This document shows, piece after piece, positions 1-6,174 of a DNA stretch of 8,021 nucleotides (position 1 is the stretch's first letter; each line of letters opens with the position of its first letter). The stretch lies in contig CAMLMF010000099.1 in assembly GCA_946480995.1 (NCBI GenBank), forward strand, positions 1 through 8,021. The letters run 5' to 3'. The position numbers were made by a program, and so were the translations under genes. The notes under the pieces were generated by a model. That model did no database searches and was not told where the DNA came from. It was given only the letters and a program-made list of their open reading frames with translations. This stretch comes from an uncultured Bdellovibrio sp. Its GTDB lineage: Bacteria > Bdellovibrionota > Bdellovibrionia > Bdellovibrionales > Bdellovibrionaceae.

Positions 1-330
1 AAAAAGATAACCCGCTTCGGGATCAAGCTGCGCAAAACCAGCGCTTAATTCAGCGGCAAGTTCGGGACTTAATGCTTCATCGGCGTCTAATGACAAAATC
101 CAAGAATGCTTAGCCTGGTCAGCCGCGAACGCTTTTTGCGGCCCGAAGCCGCGCCACTTTTCTTGGAAAACACGAGCACCATTTGCTTTGGCAATTTCAA
201 CAGTGCGATCCGTCGAAAAACTGTCGACCACAACAATGTCATCGGCAAAGGGCACAGAACGAATGCAGCGCTCAATGTCGGCCTGTTCATTCAAGGTAAT
301 GATCACAAGAGAGATAGGAAGCTTTGTCAC
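1..330 (-). CDS. Family 2 glycosyltransferase, N-terminal part (LPS-core WaaE/KdtX-like), truncated by window edge
   Basis: Reading the minus strand from a GTG at 330 gives an open frame to the left edge (110 codons). It begins VTKLPISLVIITLNEQ, the typical first strand of a GT-A fold. VVVDSFSTDRTVEIA follows (the nucleotide-sugar-binding DS.STD.T motif, about residues 33-47), and then ILSLDADEALSPEL (about 78-91) with the metal-binding DAD. Spacing and wording resemble the WaaE/KdtX group of inverting glycosyltransferases that add a sugar to the lipopolysaccharide core at the cytoplasmic face of the inner membrane. The donor and acceptor cannot be told from this part. An in-frame TGA lies eight codons upstream with no ATG between, so GTG is the only reasonable start; its ribosome site is weak. 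The gene is divergent from the exported protein at 413. Family confidence is high, LPS role moderate. Confidence 0.85.
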   Translation of the reverse strand, partial: MTKLPISLVIITLNEQADIERCIRSVPFADDIVVVDSFSTDRTVEIAKANGARVFQEKWRGFGPQKAFAADQAKHSWILSLDADEALSPELAAELSAGFAQLDPEAGYLF

Positions 331-359
331 ACTTTCAAGAGTCTCTTTGGATCAAGGTC

Positions 360-388
360 TTGTCAAATGATTCGCAACTAGATACCAT
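360..388 (+). promoter_or_regulatory. Possible sigma70-type promoter for the exported protein and mreB
   Basis: In the 82-nt gap between the divergent genes, TTGTCA (360-365) and TACCAT (383-388) are separated by 17 nt and match the -35 and -10 consensus at 5/6 and 4/6 positions. A Shine-Dalgarno GAAAGG (398-403) follows, 9 nt before the ATG at 413. The same -35 bases read TTGACA on the other strand, but no good -10 follows there before the glycosyltransferase GTG. This is a pattern match only. Confidence 0.35.
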
Positions 389-412
389 TTTTAAGTCGAA
401 AGGTTTTTACCG

Positions 413-1039
413 ATGAAATTCTCTAAATACTTTGTTTTAGGATTGTTTTTAAGTTCCACTTTAAGTGCCACCGCCCACGCTTACTTAAGCATTGCGGAAT
501 CCGGAGAACTGCCAGCTCCAGGCAAATATCAGTTCGGCGTTGAGCCGCAACTTTTAACCAATCACGGCGGCGGAGCAAACCTTAATGTCTTCGTCGACAC
601 CGCTTTAAATGATGCCACCAGCGCGCGCTTTACTATGGGTGCAGGCTCTGTGGATTTTAATGCCTTTGCAAGTGTGAAGTGGATGCCTTTTCCGGATGTG
701 GATCAGCAACCAGCCATGGGTTTTCGTTTAGGTGCGGGCCTTGCGCGCGATGAAGGCGAAAATCTTTTGCATGTGCAATTAGCTCCACTAGTCAGCAAAA
801 AGTTTAACACCGAATACGGCCTAACGGTTCCGTACTTTGCTGTGCCCTTTACTTTCTTAAACACCAAAGAGTCCAACACCACAGCTTCCCACATTGCCGT
901 GGGTTCAGAGTTCCATCACCCAGAATGGAATCAAATGGTTTTGGGCGGAGAAGTCGGCATTGAGCTGAACAAAGCTTATTCCTATATCTCGATCTTTGCG
1001 ACGTTCCCTTTTGATAGCTCTAAAGGATTTGGAAAATAA
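413..1039 (+). CDS. Exported beta-rich protein, probable small outer-membrane beta-barrel, unknown function
   Basis: This is a 208-residue protein with a clear Sec signal peptide: MKFSKY, a hydrophobic run LGLFLSSTLSATAHA, and likely cleavage after A-H-A near residue 23. The mature part has alternating short polar and hydrophobic segments rich in Gly, Phe, Tyr and Asn, for example the stretches with KYQFGVEPQ, FRLGAGLA and SYISIFATFPF. This is what transmembrane beta-strands of a small outer-membrane barrel look like. It does not end in a strict C-terminal aromatic (the end is SSKGFGK), so a soluble periplasmic beta-protein remains possible. I do not recognise a named family. GAAAGG 9 nt upstream supports the start. 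The stop lies 2 nt before the mreB ATG and no terminator separates them, so the two genes are probably co-transcribed and translationally coupled. Confidence 0.75.
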   Translation: MKFSKYFVLGLFLSSTLSATAHAYLSIAESGELPAPGKYQFGVEPQLLTNHGGGANLNVFVDTALNDATSARFTMGAGSVDFNAFASVKWMPFPDVDQQPAMGFRLGAGLARDEGENLLHVQLAPLVSKKFNTEYGLTVPYFAVPFTFLNTKESNTTASHIAVGSEFHHPEWNQMVLGGEVGIELNKAYSYISIFATFPFDSSKGFGK

Positions 1040-1041
1040 AT

Positions 1042-2085
1042 ATGTTGTCTTGGTTTTTTAAGGATGAATCTGAAACAGCTGCGGATCTTTACGTCGATCT
1101 AGGCACTGCCAACACTTTAATTGCAGCGCGCGGAAAAGGCATCGTCCTGAACGAGCCTTCATTGATTGCTTATCAGCAAACCAGCCCTGGCAAAAAACGC
1201 GTGATCGCTGTCGGTAACGATGCCAAAGAAAAATTAGCGAACAATCCAGGAAATATTTTTGCGCAAAAACCCATTCGTGATGGCGTGATTGCCGACTTTG
1301 AAACAAGCGAAGTGATGCTTCAGCATTTCTTAAGTCAGCCCGGCGTAAAATCAGCTTTTTCTCGTCCTCGCGTGGTCGTGTCGTTGCCTTATGGCGTGAC
1401 AGAGGTTGAAAAGAAAGCCGTGATTCAGTCGTGTAAAGCGGCGGGCGCAAAAGAAGTTTTCTTAATTGATGAACCTATGGCGGCAGCTATTGGCTCTGGC
1501 TTAAATGTGAAATCAGCCGAAGGCAATATGATCATCGATATCGGTGGCGGAACCACGGAAGTGGCAGTTATCGCTCTGGCTGATATCGTTTACTGCGAAG
1601 CTGTGCGTGTTGGTGGACACAGAATTGATGATGCGATCATTGATTACTTCCGTCGTTATAAAAAAATTAACATTTCCGAAATGACCGCAGAGTATTTAAA
1701 AGTTTCTATCGGCACAGCGGCTCCCAAAAAAGACATCCGCACGGTGACCATCACCGGCCGCGATGTGGAAACAGGTATGAACCGCACGATGGAAGCAAGT
1801 TCTGAAGACGTCGGCCTTGCGATGAACAGCAATATTCAAGAGATCATCAACGCGATTCACAAAGCCTTAGAACACACGCCGCCAGAATTAGTTTCTGATA
1901 TTATCGAGCGTGGTGTGGTGTTAGCAGGTGGTGGCGCTTTGATTCGTGATTTTGATTTGCGCATTCAAAATGAAGTGCGTTTACCGGTGCGAGTGGCGGA
2001 AAGCCCGCTGACAGCCATCGCCAAGGGCGGCGAAGCTGTCTTAAGTGACCCAGAGCTTTTAGATAAAATTCAATTGGAAGTTTAA
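1042..2085 (+). CDS. mreB: MreB-family bacterial actin, stand-alone paralogue (MreB2-like)
   Basis: This 347-residue protein has the MreB length and all the actin-fold landmarks. They are an N-terminal MLSWFF segment that could be the amphipathic membrane anchor, phosphate-1 DLGTANT (19-25), NEPS, IRDGVIADF, DEPMAAAIG, phosphate-2 DIGGGTTEVAV (166-176) and adenosine-motif GGGALI (296-301). MreB forms ATP-dependent filaments under the inner membrane that guide peptidoglycan synthesis and rod shape. Two usually constant places are changed: GGD is GGH (His193), and AERIK is AEYLK. The gene is not followed by mreC/mreD as in the classical operon; it follows an exported protein and ends at a terminator. 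Bdellovibrio is known to carry two MreB paralogues, one of them orphan, and this layout fits the orphan type. The ribosome site (GGA, 8 nt before ATG) lies in the upstream gene. Family assignment is near certain; the paralogue identity is inference. Confidence 0.95.
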   Translation: MLSWFFKDESETAADLYVDLGTANTLIAARGKGIVLNEPSLIAYQQTSPGKKRVIAVGNDAKEKLANNPGNIFAQKPIRDGVIADFETSEVMLQHFLSQPGVKSAFSRPRVVVSLPYGVTEVEKKAVIQSCKAAGAKEVFLIDEPMAAAIGSGLNVKSAEGNMIIDIGGGTTEVAVIALADIVYCEAVRVGGHRIDDAIIDYFRRYKKINISEMTAEYLKVSIGTAAPKKDIRTVTITGRDVETGMNRTMEASSEDVGLAMNSNIQEIINAIHKALEHTPPELVSDIIERGVVLAGGGALIRDFDLRIQNEVRLPVRVAESPLTAIAKGGEAVLSDPELLDKIQLEV

Positions 2086-3056
2086 GTCCACACAGGGGTC
2101 GCTTTCGGCCCCTTTTTTATGTCTTCTCTTAACAAAGTTAAAAGTCGCGCAGAAATTTCCCCTTGTTTCCCCGTTCCGATTTTTTGTCCTTCGTATTCGC
2201 TGACTGGCAAAACATCCAACGTCGTCCCGATCATCATGACTTCCAAAGCCGTCCGCACGTCGTCTTCACTGATATCCCGTTCTTGAATTCCTGCTAGTGT
2301 TCCGTCTTGCACCAAAGCTTCTGCCAATGCGAAAGTGCGCATCATCGTGGTGCCTTTTAAAATTTGATGCAGCTTGGGCCGCACTAAGTTGCGATTTTTA
2401 TCCACCAAGACGATATTTTCGGTACTGCCTTCTGTTAAAAAACCATGGGAATCAATCCCAATCGTAAAGTCGATTTTGCGATCGACACTTTCTTTTTTCA
2501 TCATCACGTTTGGTAAGTAATTACAGCTTTTAATTTTTGCAAACCACGAATCCTTTGGTGGAATCTGACTGCGCCCGGCTTTTACTCCATTCACGTATTT
2601 TTCTTCAGCGACGGCAGCAAAAGAGGTCACGACCAAATACATTTGAGATGCGATGGAATCATAAGGGTTGGTCGTAAAACCACCCGGACCTCGAGAAACG
2701 TACAGCCTCAGGATCACGTTCTTTACTCCTGCGGCCAAAGTGGTCTTTAGGATCACCTCTTTGATCTCTTGCAACGACATTGGCAAAGAAATTCCCAACT
2801 GGGTGGCAGAGGCCGCCAAACGCTCAAGGTGCTCTTGCAATAAGAAGGCTTTGCCATCGATGACTTTGATCGCTTCAAATACCCCATCGCCGCGATGGAC
2901 CAAGTGATCGTCTATGGGCACGACCATCAGCCCTGGATCCTTCACGATTCCACCCCACCAGGTGCTATACATTGCCAAATAAGTCTTTTGGGCAGGATAG
3001 GAACGTTCTTGCAGCTTACTTTGAATTTGTGCGGGCGATAACTCGACGACAGACAT
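2082..3056 (-). CDS. Class IV PLP-dependent aminotransferase (BCAT / D-alanine transaminase / ADC lyase superfamily)
   Basis: This 324-residue protein has a fold type IV PLP enzyme layout. HRGDGVFEAI (54-63) corresponds to the family's (F)GDGxFE start motif. RLYVSRGPGGF (117-127) follows. KSCNYLPNVM places the catalytic Schiff-base lysine at K176. TEGSTENIVLV (208-218) is the Glu-Gly-Ser cofactor motif, and GTTMMR and GTT near 235 and 277 are phosphate-cup loops. It probably moves amino groups between an amino acid and 2-oxoglutarate in the cytoplasm. The lysine region looks more like D-amino-acid transaminase than classical IlvE, so substrate and gene symbol are left open. About 25 residues precede the usual start of the domain. 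AGGAG (3064-3068) sits 7 nt before the ATG and supports it. The stop shares the TTAA at 2082-2085 with the mreB stop, and the gene is divergent from the carbonic anhydrase. Confidence 0.9.
   Translation of the reverse strand: MSVVELSPAQIQSKLQERSYPAQKTYLAMYSTWWGGIVKDPGLMVVPIDDHLVHRGDGVFEAIKVIDGKAFLLQEHLERLAASATQLGISLPMSLQEIKEVILKTTLAAGVKNVILRLYVSRGPGGFTTNPYDSIASQMYLVVTSFAAVAEEKYVNGVKAGRSQIPPKDSWFAKIKSCNYLPNVMMKKESVDRKIDFTIGIDSHGFLTEGSTENIVLVDKNRNLVRPKLHQILKGTTMMRTFALAEALVQDGTLAGIQERDISEDDVRTALEVMMIGTTLDVLPVSEYEGQKIGTGKQGEISARLLTLLREDIKKGPKATPVWT
2094..2118 (+). terminator. Intrinsic terminator of mreB, inside the convergent aminotransferase gene
   Basis: GGGGTCG (2095-2101) pairs with CGGCCCC (2106-2112) around the loop CTTT. 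This is seven pairs including one G-T wobble, extended by A2094-T2113, and it is followed by T6 (2113-2118). It starts 9 nt after the mreB stop. The T-run is only on the plus strand side, so it serves mreB. On the minus strand the same bases encode the last residues (around KKGPKATPV) of the aminotransferase and give no downstream T-run. Confidence 0.85.
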
Positions 3057-3063
3057 GTATAGA

Positions 3064-3083
3064 CTCCTAGAGGTTTCATTCTA
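3064..3083 (-). promoter_or_regulatory. Ribosome site and likely -10 element of the aminotransferase gene
   Basis: On the minus strand TAGAAT (3083-3078) matches the TATAAT box at 5/6 positions, and TAGGAG (3069-3064) is a good Shine-Dalgarno 7 nt before the ATG at 3056. No convincing -35 lies 16-18 nt upstream of the -10. A start of transcription just after the box would leave a very short leader. The Shine-Dalgarno is firm; the promoter is tentative. Confidence 0.4.
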
Positions 3084-3122
3084 TGCGGGCCCAGACGAGG
3101 GCGAAAGTTTTTTGTTTTTAAT

Positions 3123-3152
3123 TTGACGTCTCTCGATCGAGGTCCTGAGAAT
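3123..3152 (+). promoter_or_regulatory. Possible promoter of the carbonic anhydrase-metG gene group
   Basis: TTGACG (3123-3128) matches the -35 consensus at 5/6 positions. The best -10 candidate 18 nt later is the weak GAGAAT (3147-3152). This is the only reasonable promoter-like pattern in the 117-nt divergent gap before the strong GAGGGGG ribosome site (3162-3168) of the gene at 3174. A weak -10 would be consistent with an activated promoter, but that is inference. Confidence 0.3.
3132..3141. repeat. Perfect 10-bp palindrome in the divergent promoter region
   Basis: CTCGATCGAG is its own reverse complement. It sits between the proposed -35 and -10 of the carbonic anhydrase promoter and upstream of the aminotransferase promoter, a position where a dimeric regulator could bind. 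The neighbouring GACGTC (3125-3130) is a second short palindrome. Ten bases can arise by chance, and no second copy was noticed elsewhere in the window. Confidence 0.3.
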
Positions 3153-3173
3153 TAAAGGGATGAGGGGGATTTT

Positions 3174-4076
3174 ATGTTTAGAGTTTTAATGAAGGGCCTG
3201 ATGGTCCTTTCCATGACTGCGTGCTCTTCGATGTTACGTCGCAACCGCACACCAACACAGGACGAAACGAAAATCGTTTTAAAAGATGCGCAAGGAGCAA
3301 AAAAAGAAGCTCCCGCCCAAGCCTCAAGCACTGAGGAAAAAGAAATGACAGCGGTTTCTGTCGATGCTGCGGGCAAAGAAGAAAATGCGGAAGCCATTGA
3401 AATGAAAAAAGCTGTGGCTGCGGCGGCAGAACACATTCAACAAAATCACACGAGCGAAACCAAGGCATCGACTCGCATGGTCGGCTCTGTGCCTGCGGAT
3501 AAAGCTTTTGGTTGGTTAAAAAACGGTAACACGCGCTTTACCAAAGGTCGCTTGCGTGCTGATGGCGCTTCGGCCAAAGACCGCATGCGTTTAGCTCAAG
3601 GGCAACGTCCCCACTCGATTATTTTATCTTGCAGCGATTCTCGCGTTCCCCCAGAACTTGTCTTTGACCAAAAGCTGGGTGAAATTTTTGTCGTGCGCAC
3701 CGCGGGTGAATCTTTGGACGACAATGTCATTGGCAGCATCGAGTATGCCGTAGAACACCTGGGCGCAAATCTTTTAGTGGTTATGGGTCATGAATCCTGC
3801 GGCGCAGTTAAGGCAGCTATTGCCTCGTTAAAAGGCGGTTCTTTAGGCAGCCCAGGCTTAGATGGCTTAGTCGCAGATATTAAGCCTCGTGTGCAGCAAT
3901 ACGCCAATACCACGCCGACGGCGGGGGTTATCGAGGAAAGTTGGAGCAACGTCGATGGCGTCTCTAAAGATCTGTTAGAACGCTCTGCAATCCTGCGTGA
4001 CGCGGTTGCCTCTGGTGAGGTAAAAGTGGTCAAGGCCATGTACCACTTCGAAACTGGAAAAGTGGATTGGCGCTAA
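3174..4076 (+). CDS. Beta-class carbonic anhydrase made as a lipoprotein with a long N-terminal linker
   Basis: This 300-residue protein interconverts CO2 and bicarbonate with a zinc ion. The catalytic domain (about 105-300) shows CSDSRVPPE (153-161), with zinc ligand C153 and the D155/R157 dyad, and GHESCGA (205-211) with zinc ligands H206 and C209. These are all the key beta-class residues. Ahead of it lies a lipoprotein signal peptide, MFRVLMKGLMVLSMTAC, with a lipobox-like MTAC and lipidated C17. The following Ser-Ser would suggest the outer membrane by the E. coli rule. About 85 residues of Ala/Glu/Lys-rich low-complexity linker come next. Beta-class enzymes are usually cytoplasmic and near 200-230 residues, so the export and linker are unusual. 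GAGGGGG 5 nt upstream supports the start. It is 22 nt before metG with no terminator and is probably the first gene of that group. The enzyme class is very secure; anchoring is well supported but unproven. Confidence 0.93.
   Translation: MFRVLMKGLMVLSMTACSSMLRRNRTPTQDETKIVLKDAQGAKKEAPAQASSTEEKEMTAVSVDAAGKEENAEAIEMKKAVAAAAEHIQQNHTSETKASTRMVGSVPADKAFGWLKNGNTRFTKGRLRADGASAKDRMRLAQGQRPHSIILSCSDSRVPPELVFDQKLGEIFVVRTAGESLDDNVIGSIEYAVEHLGANLLVVMGHESCGAVKAAIASLKGGSLGSPGLDGLVADIKPRVQQYANTTPTAGVIEESWSNVDGVSKDLLERSAILRDAVASGEVKVVKAMYHFETGKVDWR
4022..4065 (+). other. Two mutually exclusive short hairpins just upstream of metG
   Basis: AAGTGGT (4024-4030) can pair perfectly with ACCACTT (4042-4048). The same CCACTT (4043-4048) can instead pair with AAGTGG (4060-4065). 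The segment covers the last codons of the carbonic anhydrase gene and ends 33 nt before the metG ATG. There is no T-run after either hairpin, so it is not an intrinsic terminator. The repeated AAAAGTGG could simply reflect Lys-Val codon pairs. Confidence 0.2.
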
Positions 4077-4098
4077 TTGGTTTCTTGAAAGGTATGTA

Positions 4099-6174
4099 AT
4101 GACTGAAAAACGCAAAATTCTGATGACCACGGCCCTTCCCTACGCCAACGGCTATATTCACTTAGGCCATTTGGTGGAGTACCTGCAAGCTGACTTTTGG
4201 GCGCGGTTTCAGACAATGCGTGGCCACGAGTGTCTTTACATCTGTGCAGATGACACTCATGGAACTCCGATCATGGTCAAAGCCCGCGAGCTAGGCATTA
4301 CGCCCGAGGCTTTGATCGCTAAAAGCCACGAGGAACACGCGAAAGACTTCGCGGACTTCCAAGTGCAATTTTCTTTGTATGGGTCTACGAATTCTGCTGA
4401 AAACAAAGCGCTGTGTGAATACTTCTATCAAAAAATGGTCGAAGGCGGTCACACGCGCACGCAAGCGATTCAGCAACTTTACTGCAACCACGATAAAATG
4501 TTCTTACCGGATCGCTTCGTTAAAGGCACGTGCCCAAAATGTGGCGCGAAAGAACAGTACGGCGATTCTTGCGATGTGTGTGCTTCGACTTATTCTCCAA
4601 GTGACATGAAGGAAGTGCACTGCTCCCTGTGTGGAACCACGCCGGTTCTTAAGGGCAGCGAAAGCATTTTCTTTAAATTAAACGACTTTAAAAAATATCT
4701 GGAAGAGTGGATCCCTAAACACAGCTCGCCAGAGATTTCTAAAAAGATGCTGGAGTGGTTTAACGAAGATCTGCATGACTTAGATATATCCCGTGACGAG
4801 CCGTACTTTGGCTTCCCGATCCCGGGTACTGACAATAAAAAATTCTTCTATGTGTGGGTTGATGCTCCGATGGGCTACATGTCCACAACCGAACAGTGGG
4901 CGAAAAAGAACGGCAAAACTTTGCAAGACATCTGGCAAGATCCGTCGCGAGAAATTTACCACTTTATCGGTAAAGACATTGCGCGCTTTCATACGATCTT
5001 TTGGCCGGCGTTTTTGAAAGCTGCGAACTTCCGTTCTCCGAATCAAGTCTTCGTGCACGGTCACTTGATGGTTAACGGCGAAAAAATGTCTAAATCTAAA
5101 GGCACATTTATCGCTGCACGCACTTACTTAAATCACTTAAATCCAGAACATCTTCGTTATTACTATGCCACGAAGTTAAGCAGTTCTGTGGACGACATTG
5201 ATTTGAACCTAGAAGACTTCGTCAATCGTGTGAATTCAGAACTTGTGGGTAAAATCACAAATCTGGGTTCGCGCGGCGGACAGATGCTGAAAAAGAAAAT
5301 GGATGGCGTCATGAGTACGCCGGACGCTGAAGGTGAAAAGCTGATTGCGCATGCGCAAAAAGCGGCGGAAACGATCGCGGCCCACTATGAAGCCCGCGAC
5401 TTTGCCAAAGCTTCAAATGAAATTCGTTCTTTAGCGGACGATGCGAATAAGTACTTCGACGAAAAAGCGCCATGGAAAACTTTGGAAAGTGATCCTGCGG
5501 GAACAAAACAAGTTATCACAACGACTTTGAATATCTTCCGTTTATTAGCCATTTACTTAAAACCTATTTTGCCATTCTATACAGCGAAGGTCGCTGCATT
5601 ATTGGGCGAAAAAGATTACGTTTGGTCTGATATCAACACGGTCTTAAAGAATCGCCCGATCAATGACTATGAACACTTAGCAACCCGTGTAGAGGGTGAC
5701 AAAGTCAAAGCCATGGTTGAAGAAGGTCGCAAGATCAATGAAGAGATTCAAGCAGCGAAAGCTGCGGCTTCAACGGCAGCACCAAAGGCCAAAGCGACTG
5801 TTGCTGCTCCGGCTGCCTCCGCGGCTTCTGCTGACGGCAAACCCGGCGAAATTGAATTCACTGATTTTGAAAAAGTGGATCTGCGCATTGGTTTAATTGT
5901 CGAAGCCGAAGAGATCAAAGAAGCAGACAAACTTCTGCGTCTTAAAGTCGACATCGGTAACGGCGAAATCCGTCAGATTATTTCTGGGATTAAAGCAGCT
6001 TACAAACCAGAACAAATGCTAAACCGTAAGGTTTTAGTCTGCGTAAACTTAAAACCACGCAAAATGAAATTCGGAATGTCTGAAGGAATGATCCTGGCAG
6101 CCGGCACTGGTGGCAGTGACTTGTTCGTGCTTTCTGCTGACGAAGGTGCGCAAGTCGGTCAACGAGTTAAATAA
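4099..6174 (+). CDS. metG: Methionyl-tRNA synthetase with C-terminal tRNA-binding domain
   Basis: This 691-residue class I aminoacyl-tRNA synthetase joins methionine to initiator and elongator tRNA-Met in the cytoplasm, using ATP. Visible are the signature PYANGYIHLGH with the HIGH box as HLGH (21-24), and a zinc-knuckle insertion with Cys145/148 and Cys158/161. A second pair, C175/C178, suggests the two-knuckle E. coli-type enzyme. GEKMSKSKG places KMSKS at 329-333. The helical anticodon-binding domain follows, then an Ala/Lys-rich linker (about 550-582) and a C-terminal OB-fold tRNA-binding/dimerisation domain (about 585-691, starting IEFTDFEKVDLRIG). This is full length for the E. coli-like form (about 677). 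GAAAGG 6 nt before the ATG supports the start. The stop overlaps the next ATG as TAATG, so the SPOUT methylase downstream is probably translationally coupled. Confidence 0.98.
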   Translation: MTEKRKILMTTALPYANGYIHLGHLVEYLQADFWARFQTMRGHECLYICADDTHGTPIMVKARELGITPEALIAKSHEEHAKDFADFQVQFSLYGSTNSAENKALCEYFYQKMVEGGHTRTQAIQQLYCNHDKMFLPDRFVKGTCPKCGAKEQYGDSCDVCASTYSPSDMKEVHCSLCGTTPVLKGSESIFFKLNDFKKYLEEWIPKHSSPEISKKMLEWFNEDLHDLDISRDEPYFGFPIPGTDNKKFFYVWVDAPMGYMSTTEQWAKKNGKTLQDIWQDPSREIYHFIGKDIARFHTIFWPAFLKAANFRSPNQVFVHGHLMVNGEKMSKSKGTFIAARTYLNHLNPEHLRYYYATKLSSSVDDIDLNLEDFVNRVNSELVGKITNLGSRGGQMLKKKMDGVMSTPDAEGEKLIAHAQKAAETIAAHYEARDFAKASNEIRSLADDANKYFDEKAPWKTLESDPAGTKQVITTTLNIFRLLAIYLKPILPFYTAKVAALLGEKDYVWSDINTVLKNRPINDYEHLATRVEGDKVKAMVEEGRKINEEIQAAKAAASTAAPKAKATVAAPAASAASADGKPGEIEFTDFEKVDLRIGLIVEAEEIKEADKLLRLKVDIGNGEIRQIISGIKAAYKPEQMLNRKVLVCVNLKPRKMKFGMSEGMILAAGTGGSDLFVLSADEGAQVGQRVK

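Noticed and set aside
361..366. TTGACA on the minus strand as -35 of the glycosyltransferase
   Set aside because: No acceptable -10 lies 16-18 nt downstream, and transcription would start almost at the GTG. The same bases fit better as the plus-strand -35.
1058..1450. 130-codon open frame antisense to mreB
   Set aside because: It lies entirely opposite a strongly conserved MreB frame, its protein is rich in Arg/Gln with no recognisable motif, and it has no supporting context. It is a shadow frame.
2668..2907. 79-codon plus-strand frame inside the aminotransferase
   Set aside because: It is antisense to the conserved N-terminal part of the PLP enzyme and has no recognisable domain. It is a shadow frame.
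4094..4099. ATGTAA start-stop mini-ORF overlapping the metG ATG
   Set aside because: The GAAAGG ribosome site ends 1 nt before this ATG, too close for initiation, and is well placed (6 nt) for the metG ATG. Most likely chance.
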